Source: Fomitopsis serialis
Taxonomy: Eukaryota > Basidiomycota > Agaricomycetes > Polyporales > Fomitopsidaceae
NCBI RefSeq assembly: GCF_022376445.1
Contig: NW_025955017.1
Coordinates: forward strand, 124,001 to 188,000
Direction: 5' to 3'
Length of the DNA stretch: 64,000 nt
A program made the position numbers and the translations under genes. Under the pieces are notes generated by a model. It was not told the origin of the DNA and searched no databases. It saw only the letters and a list, made by a program, of their open reading frames with translations. Shown one piece after another: positions 24,899-36,380 of this stretch (position 1 is the first letter of the stretch; every line of letters begins with the position of its first letter).

Positions 24899-26945
24899 AT
24901 GAGTAGTCTCATCTCCTGCGTCTCTTGGTGCGATTCACATAGTCTTGGTGTTAGACTATCAGCTCATCTCGATCACAGGGTCAAAAGAGGCGTAGCAGCC
25001 CGACACCCAGAGAAATATGTCCTGGACGATAATGAGCTCGCTAGAGTTAGCGCGCTCGCCCACATCGAACTGGAAGATGCGCGAAAAGAATTGGAGGCCG
25101 CACACAAGGCTGCAGGAATGATGGGAAGGGGCGCCGAAGGCGAAGAGGCCGACGATGTAGACGAGGACGAAGACGAGAGTGCCTGGGTCGAGTGAGTCTC
25201 CCTCTTGGTCTCGTGCGTACATTCAGACATTGAGTAAACGAGTCACAAGTGAAGATAACGACCAGATTGACAACGATGTCAGCATGGAAGTAGATGGGCC
25301 AAAAAAGCCATCAAAGCCAGCCAGTGGAGACGATGATCTCGCCGAGTACAATCTGGACGACTACGATGAGGATGATACCATGCCTGGTTAGTGCCTTGCT
25401 CAGTCCGATATATTCTCCATCCATTCAACATGCGAAATAGCCACGGGTCCATTTAGTAATATCAAAGGGCTCACATACTATCGTAATAATGACGAAGATC
25501 CATACATTACCTTGAAAGAGGTATGTTATATTGATCAAGAGTCAGTCATGTATGAACTGACTATCTATCAGGACGAAGAAGACAACGAACGAGAGGAACT
25601 CGAAGTCCTGCCTACCGACAATATCCTCGTCACTGCCAAAACAGAAGACGAGATCTCACAACTCGAGATCTACGTCTACGACGAGTCCGAAGAAAACCTC
25701 TACGCACATCACGACCTCATGCTCCCCAGTTTCCCCCTCTGCCTCGAATGGCTTGACTTCCCTCCCGTCACCTCCCCATCCGCCCAAGCCACTTCCACCT
25801 CCCCCGCAAAACAGTTCGGCAGCTACATCGCCGTTGGCACGATGGAGCCCGAGATTGAGATCTGGTCGCTCGACGTCGTTGAAGCGATGTACCCCGATAT
25901 GGTATTGGGCCGCCCGGACAAGACAGCCGCGCACGTACCGACACCGCTCGGGACTGGCAAGAAAAAGCGCAAGAAAACCAAGCACCGCGCGACGTCTGCA
26001 GCATATCACGTCGATGCTGTCCTCTCACTGTCCTGGAACCGCACACATCGGAATTTGCTGGCGTCCGCCTCTGCGGATCGCACGGTAAAGCTGTGGGATC
26101 TCAGCCGCGACCCGACGATCAGTGGCGAGGGTGACGAGGGGCAGGGTGCACTGCGGAGTTTCGACGTGCACAAGGACAAGGTGCAATCGGTGCAGTGGAA
26201 CGAGAAGGAGCCGACGGTGCTTCTGACCGGCAGTTATGACCGGACGGTGAGGACGTTCGACTCAAGAGCGCCAGATGCAGGAGTTGGCGCGGTGGTCGGA
26301 GCAGATGTCGAGGCGATCCGATGGGATCCATGGGAGGCTCACGGCTTCTACGTGGGTTCATTGCTCGAAGCTTGCACGTGCACGATCTCACTCGTATGAC
26401 CTCTCAGGTGTCTTTGGAAAATGGCCTCGTCTTGAACTTTGACGCAAGAACGTTGCCTTCCGACCTAAGCTCTCCCTCGCCTGCTCGCTTCACACTCTCC
26501 GCTCACGACGGCGCCGCATCTGCGCTTGACGTGAATCCACTCCTACGGGGCTGCATCGTTACTGGCGGGACCGACAAGATCGTCAAGGTCTGGAACGTCA
26601 ACGAGGATGCTGATCTGGAGAAGCGGCAAGTCAGCCTCGTCATCTCTCGCGATCTCGGCGTGGTAAGTCCTGCACTTCCTTGTTATGATTCTGCTACTCA
26701 CGGCAGCGCAGGGCAAGGTGTTCTCGACGTCGTGGTCGCCAGACGACCCGCTCACGCTTGCCGCGGCGGGGTCCCAGGGCAAGCTGCAGGTGTGGGACAT
26801 TGGCGCGAACGCCGGCGCGCGAAAAGCCCTGGGCCCTAAGTTGGCCGAAGCGGGCAGGATGCTGAAGGAGAAGACGGGAGGGGGAATCGTTGGCGTTGCT
26901 AGTGATGACGAGGACAGCAGCGGGGATGAGGCTGATGATGAGTGA
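24899..26945 (+). CDS. PWP1: Periodic tryptophan protein 1 homologue (WD40, ribosome biogenesis)
   Basis: Nucleolar WD40 protein needed for pre-rRNA processing and large-subunit assembly. Predicted 580 residues from seven exons: 24899-24927, 24979-25191, 25235-25386, 25441-25520, 25572-26351, 26408-26662, 26712-26945. Family landmarks in order: MSSLISCVSWVKRGVAARHP; the ARVSALAHIELEDARKEL helix; an acidic region ending EYNLDDYDEDD; GPFSNIKGLTYYRNNDEDPY; EELEVLPTDN; HHDLMLPSFPLCLEWLDF; then WD repeats (DAVLSLSWNRTHRNLLASAS, DRTVKLWDL, KVQSVQWNEKEPTVLLTGSY, DKIVKVWNV, GKLQVWDIG). The C-terminus is acidic. The 43-nt intron before 25235 uses a TGAG acceptor and is the weakest junction. Convergent with eIF3j. 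Confidence 0.93.
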
Positions 26946-27268
26946 TTTGCATTTGTGCAGAGTCCATACCACCGGTGCTTTCTGAGCTTGGATCGTTGGC
27001 ATCGGCGCGTCTTGTATAAACATGATTCACCGATGGGATGCAACGAGAATGAGTGCCCGTCAATACTCCAATGATGCGAGACCTATGTATGACTTGGCAG
27101 TGGCTCCAGTAGCGCACTGACGAGTTACCTGGAAAGGGCCGATGCACGACTGCAGTATTCATCGCGCAGTAGTAATTCGGAAGCAGCTCTCATCAATTAC
27201 ATGGCATGCTACAAGCTTTGCAACTGGATACAGTTTGTCGGACAGCGCATAACTTAGCATCTCTACTT
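26946..27268. other. Convergent 3' region, PWP1 and eIF3j
   Basis: 323 bp between two facing stop codons, so it holds both 3' UTRs. No coding exon or defined terminator was seen. Confidence 0.5.
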
Positions 27269-28272
27269 CTACATGAATCCGTCGTCTGCATTCGACCCGA
27301 AGTCATCGAGTGCTTCATCGTAGACAGATGTGTCGAGCCTGACAGAAGTAGCCATCAGTGTCTGCAGAGAATGTCTTCTGACGGAAAGACACGTACTTGC
27401 TCGCCACTTTCGCAGCACCCAATACGGGCTTGGTAGTGGCCTTTGGCTTCTTCTTGCCCGACGCCTTGTCTCTTTGCTCCTTCTGCTTCTCGTTCGCGAG
27501 TGTCGTAAGGACACTGGCCGTCTTGCGGACCTCGACATCACGTAGGGGCATCGCAGTTCCCGTACGTGGTGCTCGACAAAAGCGGTGTACAGGGGTTTGT
27601 CCTGATGGCGCTTGATAATGTACTGGATAATCTGGTTGGAGAGCTTGATGAAGTCCTCCTTCACCCGCGGCTGCGCTGAAATCAGCTCATCCAGCTCGGA
27701 CGACGAGGTACCTGTGCCACAGAGTTGAGCATAAAGAGGAGGAATGAAAGTCGACGCATACCTCCAAGAGCAGCAGCTCCAAGCAGATCAGCCGCGTTGT
27801 TGAGGTCAGAGTTAAGCTCCCTCTCCTTGTCTATGCGCATCTTCTCCCTCGGGTCGAGCACGGCGTCCTCATCATAATCTCCCTCTTCTCCTGCAGCTAT
27901 TCGGGCAGCTCTCGCGGCCTCCTTCTCGGCGAGCTTCTGCTTGAGAGTGCCCTTCTTCTTTGGCGCCGCCACCGGGGCGGCGGGCTTGGCGGGCTTCTCC
28001 TCCTCGTCCGAGGATGCCTCCCAGTCACTCTGATGAACACGATAGTTGCGTGAGATCATCCTCGTATGATTAGAAAGGTGCAGGGATATACCACGTACTA
28101 CTGGCGCGTCACCGTCGTCGTCTTCACCCTCCCATTTGCTCTTCACTGGTTTCTTGGGAACGGAGCAGAGGGCGCGGCCGCAGGCGTTTCTTCGCCTGAC
28201 TCGTCTGCACTCCTTACATGTATCAGGGATACAGCGTTGAGCGAACGGGATTGACACACCCCAATCAGACAT
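27269..28272 (-). CDS. HCR1: Translation initiation factor eIF3 subunit j (two frameshifts)
   Basis: Cytoplasmic eIF3-associated subunit j, which helps 40S recruitment and ribosome recycling. Exons (descending): 28272-28260, 28204-28099, 28029-27762, 27711-27397, 27338-27269; about 257 residues if two missing bases are allowed. Landmarks: MSDW start, KSKWEGEDDDGD, SDWEASSDEEEK, the Lys/Ala-rich KGTLKQKLAEKEAARAAR, LNNAADLLGA, the helical core EDFIKLSNQIIQYIIKRHQD with FVEHHVREL, KQKEQRDKASGKKK, and the C-terminal DTSVYDEALDDFGSNADDGF. Frame is lost by one base near 28159-28162 (PSAP/PKKPV) and again near 27550-27555 (VREL/MPLRDVEV). Because the rest is perfectly conserved in style and the factor is a core one, assembly error is likelier than decay. 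Confidence 0.9.
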
Positions 28273-28703
28273 TTTGAAGAGCAAACCGCGGGTGTAGTAG
28301 GTCGAGACGGAGGGCAAGGGTTTCGAGTGACGATCGAACAATGGCAGCAAGAGATTATCTCTCCTCGGAAATTTCCGACCACGCTAGATTAGATCTCAGG
28401 CAGTTGATTCAAGACCTCCAGTGCCACGCTGCTGTTTGATCTGTGCTGTACCGCTGTACATGCTGCTGGGTGCTTCAATGTTTCAATGTCGACGATTATA
28501 GCTAGGATGTTCGCATAGCATCTCTAAACACATGCCTCGCTCGAACTAGGGAGTCTCAATGGGTTACGCTGCGAACGAGCCGGGTTGAATTCACAAGCGC
28601 AAACTCAGTGGTTCTCATGACCGACCTCATCAGCGGGGGACGGCCTTAAAAGCCGCAGAGGGTCTGTGCATTGATCTTGTCTCGCTGGTCGTCTAGCGAC
28701 ACC
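28273..28703. promoter_or_regulatory. Bidirectional upstream region, eIF3j (-) and GMC copy 2 (+)
   Basis: 431 bp between divergent start codons, presumably carrying both promoters. No defined binding site was recognised. Confidence 0.5.
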
Positions 28704-31576
28704 ATGGTACACCCAAGGAGACCACAGGCCTTCGCTGAGCGCTGTATCGCTGTCTTTCGCCAGCTGCCGGTCCACCTACAGGCCGCATTCAAGTTCAGAG
28801 TACTGGGGTCTTCTGCCGTTCTAGGCGCTCTGATCATCGTGCTGCGCTTCGCTTTGTCGCGCTCACGGCGAAAGTCCCGGAGAGTTACTGACTTTGAGCG
28901 TATCGCTCGGCGACTGAAGGACGACAAGAAGTCCGGCGCAAGCGAATATGACATAGTGATTGTAGGCGGCGGTGAGCTCTTGTCATCTTGCTTCAATCGG
29001 GAAACGCGCTGACAAGTCAGCAACGCGATATAGGGACAGCTGGCTGTGTGCTTGCTTCTCGCTTGTCTGAGAACCCGAAGCTTCAGGTCTTGCTCATCGA
29101 GGCCGGCGGCAGGTGAGCACCGTGACCTTGGCAGCGATGTCGATGCTGATTATTGATGCGTTCCGCTGCTAGTTCTGTGCACAACCCCCTCTCGCGCGTC
29201 CCAGCCATGTACCACAAGTTCTTCCATACAGGATATGACTGGGACATATTCACTGTCCCCCAAGAACATGCTGCATCGAAACGCAAGTACTGGCCAAGGG
29301 GTACGAGTCCTCTTCATTGATACCTTCACTATTGCTCGTCCTGACACTCGCGTCATAGGAAGGATGTTAGGCGGATGTGAGCACCCTCCTAGTCGGAAGC
29401 ATGAACGATCCTAATAACAACACATCGCAGGCTCGTCTATGAATGCTATGATGTATGGCTCAATCCCGTAAATGAGCGGCGAGAGAAATAACCTTGTATC
29501 TTCCAGCTTTCACCATGGCGCCCCTTCAGACTTCGACGAGTGGGCTGCAATGCAGAAGGGCCAAGAGGGCGCTTCGGATTGGACACATGAGAACTTCAGC
29601 AAGTACGCGCCACCAAAGACCGATACGACCGTAGAACACTCTGACCAATGCCACATCATCTAGATACTTCCGGAAGTTTGAAAAGTTCCATCCGAGCAAG
29701 GATTACTCACTGGTTGACGTCGCCCTTCGTGGGACCTCAGGGCCGGTGCATGGTAACATTACATCTAGTGGTCTTGCTGTCATCGCCTGAACCCTCTGAC
29801 GTACTCTAGTGGGCTACTTCGGGAATGATTCTGACACTACCAAGTACTTCCTTGAGGCCTGCCACAACGCCGGACTGGAGCGTAGCCCAGATCTGAATAC
29901 GGAGAAGGGTACCCTCGGGTCGAGCAAAGTGCGTACAAGCTCCCGTTCCTCTCCGGCGATCAGTAGTTCACTTACCTTGATGCCTATAGACGAGTCAGTC
30001 ATACCTCCTCAGAACGACACTCGCGCATCCTCTAACTGTAATCTGGCAGTGACGTTCATCGACTCTAAAGGGCGGCGCGTGACGACGGAGTCTGCGTACC
30101 TTACCCCGGAAGTGCTTGCGCGCCCGAACCTTGTCATCGCTACCCACGCGCAGGTGACGCGTATCGTGTTCGAGACGACTGAGGGTAAGGCTCCGAGAGC
30201 GGTGGGGGTGCAGTTCAAAGACAGGACAGGAGAGTTGTTCGAGGTGAGGGCGAAGAAGGAGGTAGTGATATCGTGAGTAGCGCCGCGCCGCGTTCGCCGG
30301 AAGGTGCACAATTGACGATGCCTCTACAGAGCGGGTGCCATACATACACCTCAAGTGGGTCCGACACCGATGCATATCTAACACTTCACTGATACTTCTC
30401 GCAGATCCTCATGCTCTCGGGCATCGGTCCAGCAGACCACCTCGCCTCGCACGACATCCCCGTCCTCGTTGACCACCCGGCGTCGGTTCTCACCTCATGG
30501 ACCATCCCGTCATTGACTTCCACTTCCGTGACAAGACCAAATCTCGCATGGCGGCTCTGTCGTACGACGCGTCTAGGTTTGGGAAGGTAGACCCGCAGCA
30601 ATCGTCAAGCAGTTGACGTACTTCGCTGAGTATAAGCTCTGGGCGACGGGCCCGCTTACCACGAATGTGCGCCAATTTTCTTCGTCTTCATACCGAGGAA
30701 CGTGACTGACGCGACGGGTGATTGCAGGTTGCTGAAGCCGCCGCGTTCGCGCGTTCCTCTGATGCTTCTCTCCTGGCTAAGGCTGGTGTCACACTGTCCG
30801 CGTCGGACGACCTGGAAGACTCCACGTCGGGGCCGGGTGCGCCAGACATTGAGATATTCTTCACGCCGCTGTCGTATATCGAACACGGGAGGATTCCCTT
30901 CCCGCAGGGACATCACGTCGGGGTGCATATCGTCCTCCTGAGGTGCCGTCCTCCCCCATAACCTGTGGCGCTTTGTCTGACGTATCCTGTTTAGGCCGAC
31001 AAGCACGGGCACCGTGAGACTGCAGTCCGCCAACCCGTCCGACGCGCCGACCGTTGATCCCAAGTACGTCTCCGCCTGATCACCGCATGCATGTCTCTGA
31101 CCGAGAACGGACAGATACCTCGCCACGCAACACGACATCGCCGTCCTCGTCCGCGCGACGCGCCTCATCGCGCACATCGTCAACACGCCTCCGTTCTCGT
31201 CCGCGGTCCTCGACCCCGCCGGGGCCGCCGACACCTCGGGCCTGCTCAACCACACCCTCGCGCAGCAGTCGGACGCGGAGATCGAGGCGACCATCCGCGA
31301 CCGCGTCGAGACGCTGTACCACCCGACGTCTACCGCGCGGATGGCCCCGCGGGAGGACGGCGGCGTGGTGGACCCGCTCCTGCGCGTGCACGGCGTCGAG
31401 GGGCTGAGGGTGTGCGATGCGAGCGTGTTCCCGACCATCACGAGCGGGCATACCGTGCGTTCGTCGTCTTATGTCGCGAGGGCTGGTTTGACTGACATGA
31501 CTGCGCGTAGGTCTCGCCGACAATTGCACTCGCGGAGAGAGCTGCGGAGATGATTCTCGAGGCGTATAGGGAGTGA
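28704..31576 (+). CDS. GMC oxidoreductase, copy 2 (two frameshifts in exon 12)
   Basis: Paralogue of 16102-18951 with the same 16-exon plan: 28704-28971, 29034-29112, 29173-29300, 29359-29376, 29431-29452, 29507-29602, 29664-29752, 29810-29928, 29990-29993, 30050-30272, 30330-30354, 30405-30666, 30728-30942, 30995-31063, 31115-31454, 31511-31576. It has an N-terminal hydrophobic anchor (VLGSSAVLGALIIVLRFAL), DIVIVGGGTAGC, GRMLGGCSSMNAM, GAIHTPQILMLSGIG, YHPTSTARM and [12 protein letters not shown]. Exon 12 is 262 nt against 264 in copy 1. The frame slips once near 30471-30480 (before GVGSHLMDH) and once near 30588-30593 (before AIVKQLTYF). It is either a recent pseudogene or an intact 674-residue enzyme with two missing bases in the assembly. 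Its divergent position next to eIF3j may share regulation. Confidence 0.85.
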
Positions 31577-34219
31577 GCCCTCGCTACCGGGCTAGTGAGA
31601 GTCTGTGTCTTGTTTAGATATGGAACGTTGGATCCAACGCACTCGCAGAGCTAGAGATTGGTTTGTTTCTAGGCAGCTTACAGAAGACTAGCATGGGCAT
31701 TGAGTAGTCTCATCAGGATGAACGGTTGAAGAGATGTGACCCACGCTCATGTACATACATATGGGTGCCCGAAACAATCAGAGCGTCACAATCGTGCTCG
31801 CTGGTAATTCGTTATTCACGCATGGGCCCCGCCTACCAATGAAACGTTCATTCTCCACGCAGCCTGGACACCTCACGCGCCCCAGCGCGATGACTTTCAC
31901 CCGGCCGACCCGATGGCAGGCTCTGAACAAACTCATCATCATAAAGACCCCCCGGGCCATGTCCAGGCGCGCGAGTGCACGTACATTTCCAAACGCAAGG
32001 GGGCGCACGGCACTCCTGTTCCCCGCAAAGACACTGCACTCGCAGACTCGGAAGAGCCCGTCGACCGCTGGCGGGTGGCCACCCTCCGGACGGTGCTGAT
32101 TATTCGGCGTTCAACGTCCAGGCCGAGACAGAGTCCGGGAAGAGATGAGCGTCGGGACCACACTGATAATTCGTCTGATCTTGCGGGAAGCAGGGGGTCT
32201 CGGCCGTGTACTGCGAGCCCAGTGCACGCCACATCGTGTCAAACGAGAATGTGGGTTATCGGGGTGGGATGTCGCCGATGGCACGAGGACATGGCGGTGC
32301 TTTTCGAGTGCAGGTGGTGTCGAATGAGCAGACAGGACGTTCATCGCGGCGCGCGTTCTATGGAGTGCGCTGTAGTCGGCGTCCAGGCGTCCAGGCGACG
32401 TAAATGTCATTGGCAACGAGATGCGTTAAACGGTCGATAGCTGTATGTAACCTAGCAGTATCTGAACCATCGCGCCTGGTATACGGTGGATAACTCACAG
32501 GAACCAACCATCCCCAGATATCTGCGTTCGAAAAGCCACCACGGCGTTCGGTGCACACGCCCTCTAGAGAGCGCGGGACCGCACGCGCGAAACAACCGCA
32601 CGGCCCTTCGTGAAGCACCGTAGAGTAGTTGCTTCCTTCCCGCCGGCCGCGCACGATCATAGATGAGTATGGCGCTCCGACGGCGACTGAGAACTGAGCG
32701 CTGAGTACTGAGCGGCGATCCCCTGCATGCAGCCCGTACGTCACCGCCGCTGCAGCGAACGCGCCGCATTTAAGCATCTCGTCCCGAGTCCGTGCCCAGT
32801 ATGACGGGCGATAGCGACGGGTCCAGAAAAGTGCAAGCCTGGCCACCGGGCGGTTCGAAGCACCTTCAGTGAGTGACGCTGGACGAGAGCGGACGCCTGG
32901 GCTTGAGGCCGAAGGGGGTGTGCTTCAAGCTTCGCACGGCATGGATAAGCGGATGAAACGGAGGAAGGCGGTGGATCGAAGACATGATAGAGAGGTACTA
33001 TGTGGGGAATGGGATCGGAGAGTTCCAGAGTTACTGTACGACGCTGGTGGAATCGTGCTCTCGCTGACCATCTGCTCGTTCGTCAGCAGTCATGTATCAG
33101 GATCATAGCGTCTCACGATGCGGATGGCATACGTAGCCAGACAGATGTGACGGCGACGACGCCGACGCCGTGTGTGGCTGGGAGGGTAGCACAGACAATA
33201 TATTCGAGAAGAGCCCATGGCGTTCGGTATACAAACGGATATACCCTGGGACAACGGGAGACGCCCTCTATGACGAGGGAGCGCTGTTTGAATGGCTCTT
33301 GGCGGCCGACGTGCGGCAATCAGGCTCAAGCAAGGAAAGACAGAGGACGTCATAGCAGAAGCACATACGCGTCGCCTGGCGGTTTCTGCGTTACAGTAGC
33401 GTTTGAAGGCACTGATCTGGGCATGTATCATGATGCAATTGTGCGAGTAGCGGTGCACAACAGTGATACAAAGGAAAAGAGCCAACAGAGGTACGGGGCT
33501 GTCGTACTCGGGATATCATGAGGCTGGTTCGGAGGATCATTGCAATCTAAACGCCCAGCCAAGGATACTCCCTACAGCTGAGATGACCGGAGGAAGCAAA
33601 GGCCGATACTTAAGTATAGCCGTGACGTACTTGTGTGAGCGGTGGGTGGCATAGACACACCTTCGGGAAACGCGTTGCGGTCCGGCGAGCGACACGACTG
33701 GTGCACGCGTCCTGCGCTGGGGAGCGGCGGGGCTAAGGAGGACAACAGCGCTGGAGTGGCAGACAGCAGCGAAGGCAAGGGTGGGAGCAGAGGGCAGGGA
33801 AGCCACTACCGCCACAAGGCACCGTGCTACGTCACTGGTGGGCAGCCCGATCACGGAAGGCGCTGGGGGACGATTGGCTGAGAGGGCGGTGGTGGAGTGC
33901 GAACAACACCAACGGTCGCTCGAGGCTCGCTTGCCTCGCCCCGTCTGGTCATCCACCTGCCTCAGCAGCCTTTCCTGTCAAAACACTTGTGTCCGCGCAG
34001 GCGGCCATGCGCGCGAGCCCAACCCTCCCGCCGCTGCGCCTCCATCAGAACACGTCAGCCCCCGTCTCTATCCCTCCCACTGCCGGCCCCGCCTCCGACG
34101 CGTGCTCGCTTGTGTCGCCCCATAGGTCAGTTACCCTTCCGCCGACACGCCGCGCTCTCACCCGCTTTCTCATATTTAGCCTAGGTCCACGCTTCGCCCT
34201 CACCCGCCCATTCCCCGTC
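31577..34219. other. Intergenic 2.6 kb
   Basis: No domain, RNA gene or repeat structure was recognised. Open frames are short or compositionally implausible. The GC-rich end (33650-34219) is probably the promoter and 5' UTR of the gene at 34220. Confidence 0.45.
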
Positions 34220-35098
34220 ATGACCACCGCTACCGCCATCCTCGGCCTCGCTATCCCGTCCGCCGAGCCTCGCTATACCCACCTCGCCCAGGATTCAGAC
34301 CACCGCAGACCAGACGCGTCCCCGCTGGGCACGCGCAAGAGCCCCTCCCCGGGCACGGTCACACTCACCGCAGACCAGTACGCGTACCTCATCTCCCTCA
34401 TCCACGTCCAGTCCTCCCCCTCCACCTTCGCCCCCGCCCCCTCCATCGTCCGCCCACAGTCCTACCCCTCCCGCGCCGCTCCCGCCGCGCCGATCCCGTC
34501 CCAAGTGCGCTTGCTCATGGACCAGTTCCCGCACGTCGAGCCAGACATCCTCCTCGCCATCACGCGCCATGCGTTCGACCCGCTCGAGCTCTACAAGCTC
34601 GACGAGCACTACCGCGGCTCCTCGGGCACGCCGCCGCCCGCAGACCCGTCCGCGCCCGCGAAGGTCACCACGCGCGACTTCATCACGCGCTACTACCCCT
34701 CCTTCTCCTCGCTCGTCTCCCCCCTCTCCACGTACTTCCGCATCCTCCTCGCCCTCGCGTCCGCGGCGCCGGCGCCCACACCCTCGTCGCCATCTGCACC
34801 GCCGTCCCCGCACTCACCTTCGTCGACGCCCGGACCGGCAGACGTGCTGGCGATCGCATCCGCGAGCACGCAGTACCTCGCGCGGCTGGTCATGCTCTCG
34901 GAAGAGCACCACTGGGCGGTCATCCTGCCCTACCACATGGCGTTCCACCGCGCGCGCACGGAGGAGATGCGGCGCGGCGACTACGGCGGGTGGGCGACGG
35001 TCGACGTCGAGCTGCTCGTGCGCCTGATCGAGGAGCGCGAGCGCGAACGCGAGGCGGAGGAGTGGCGGTACGAGCCGAGGCGGGACAGGTCGAGGTGA
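34220..35098 (+). CDS. Conserved-looking protein of unknown function
   Basis: Single-exon frame of 292 residues from an ATG in good context (GTCATG); the frame is open further upstream, but that part is low complexity. Seen in the protein: a Pro/Ser-rich first 90 residues; a helical-looking segment SQVRLLMDQFPHVEPDILLA followed by ITRHAFDPLELYKLDEHYRG; TTRDFITRYYPSFSSLVSPL; a Pro/Ser linker; STQYLARLVMLSEEHHWAVI then LPYHMAFHRARTEEM; and a charged coiled-coil-like end rich in ERER. Strong third-position G/C and long uninterrupted coding support a real gene. I do not recognise the family. No signal peptide or membrane segment is seen. Confidence 0.6.
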   Translation: MTTATAILGLAIPSAEPRYTHLAQDSDHRRPDASPLGTRKSPSPGTVTLTADQYAYLISLIHVQSSPSTFAPAPSIVRPQSYPSRAAPAAPIPSQVRLLMDQFPHVEPDILLAITRHAFDPLELYKLDEHYRGSSGTPPPADPSAPAKVTTRDFITRYYPSFSSLVSPLSTYFRILLALASAAPAPTPSSPSAPPSPHSPSSTPGPADVLAIASASTQYLARLVMLSEEHHWAVILPYHMAFHRARTEEMRRGDYGGWATVDVELLVRLIEEREREREAEEWRYEPRRDRSR

Positions 35099-36018
35099 GG
35101 GGGAGACGCGAGGCTGAAGGACGGTGGAAGGGAGAAGAGGTGTTGTGCGGACACGCGGAAGGCGATGTTCTGATGCACTGGGCGTGCGGTCCGTGCCGCT
35201 GGGCAGTGGGAGGACGCAGCGGACCCGGGTGTGTGCATCCAATGTGCATCCTTGAAGTTGGTGCATCCCCGATGGGATCGCGCATCGAGACGGCGGCGCG
35301 TGCCGGTCCGCCAGCCTCCCGGCAGGACTCCTTCGTCTTCCTCAACGACCTCCATCCGCCCGTCGTCCGCCGCGCTAACTCTCCCGTCCTCAAGCTCAAG
35401 TGTCCTCCCCTCCTCTGTCTCTGCTCCCTGTTCGCTTGTGTTCTTGCTCGTCTTCAGTGTCGCTCTCGGGTTCCACGGTCTAGATGTCCGTCCGTCCTAC
35501 TCACCATCGTCTTCATCTCCCTACGTGCGCCGCACTCGCACCCCCAACCCGCCATTCATCCCCGCTCACGATCGAAGCTCCCTCGGGTACTACCCCCGTA
35601 CCTCGTACAGCCCATACCCCACTCTGCAGGACCCAGACTCGCGAACTCTGTTGACTCTGTGTGTTTACTTATTCTCTTGTGACTTTGTCCGCGTCGCTGT
35701 TGTTGTGGACTTTGCTGGGCGTGGTGTATTATACGCATCGTATTTGTCTAGTGTACAATGCATTCGTGGCTATCCTGAGCAGGACGTGGTGGTTCGGCTG
35801 TGCTGGCAGAGAACGGGTGGTAGTGAGTTCGGACTCCAAGTGAGTTTGCTTTCAATGTGAAAGTGATCGAAGGATCGAAGGGGGGTACGCGCTACACGTG
35901 CACGTGATGCCCTGGGGAGGCTTGGATCATTGCAGTGAGGAAGGCCCCTGGCCCTCGTCTCGACTTTCTGTCACTGCAGCTGGCAGGGCGCATATAGGTA
36001 CTCTCCCGTCTCGTTTAC
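35099..36018. other. Probable 3' UTR and intergenic
   Basis: Pyrimidine-rich in its middle (35340-35640) with no recognised domain. A 209-codon frame at 35231-35860 is Ser/Pro low complexity and is not supported as a gene. Confidence 0.4.
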
Positions 36019-36380
36019 AGGCATCATGTCCACCCCAGAAACCACACCGGCGAGCGGCTGTTCACCTGCCACTGCGGTGAGCAGTTCTCGCGCTTCGACA
36101 ACCTCCGCCAGCACGCGCAGACCGTCCACGTAGACGAGCAGGACCAGAACGAGCGCATGATGCGCGACCTCACGTCCCTCCACGCCAGCATGACCGTGGC
36201 AGCCCCCGCAAGCGCACCCAGACCGCGTCGCTGCCGCCGCCGCATCCACGAACACCGTGCCTGCGATGGACATCACGAAGACGGCGTCTAAGTCCTCCCG
36301 CCTTTTCACCAGCGCCCCGGCACCAGCACTGGCTACGAGGGCGCAGGCACGCTCTACAACTCCGCCGACACCACTTGGTA
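36019..36380 (+). pseudogene. C2H2 zinc-finger transcription factor remnant
   Basis: An exon-like block follows a TTTACAG acceptor at about 36020. It encodes [18 protein letters not shown] with [11 protein letters not shown], a C2H2 finger and its linker, followed by [17 protein letters not shown], as in basidiomycete C2H2 regulators. The frame then runs to a stop near 36292, while family-like sequence (RPGTSTGYEGAGTLYNSAD) continues in another frame to a possible GTACGT donor near 36377. No first finger or start exon is found upstream. I read it as a truncated, frameshifted gene fragment; a partial gene with unrecognised distant exons is possible. Confidence 0.55.

Noticed and set aside
35231..35860. 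209-codon frame with hydrophobic stretches
   Set aside because: Pyrimidine-rich UTR-like DNA giving Ser/Pro/Leu runs; no homologous motif.
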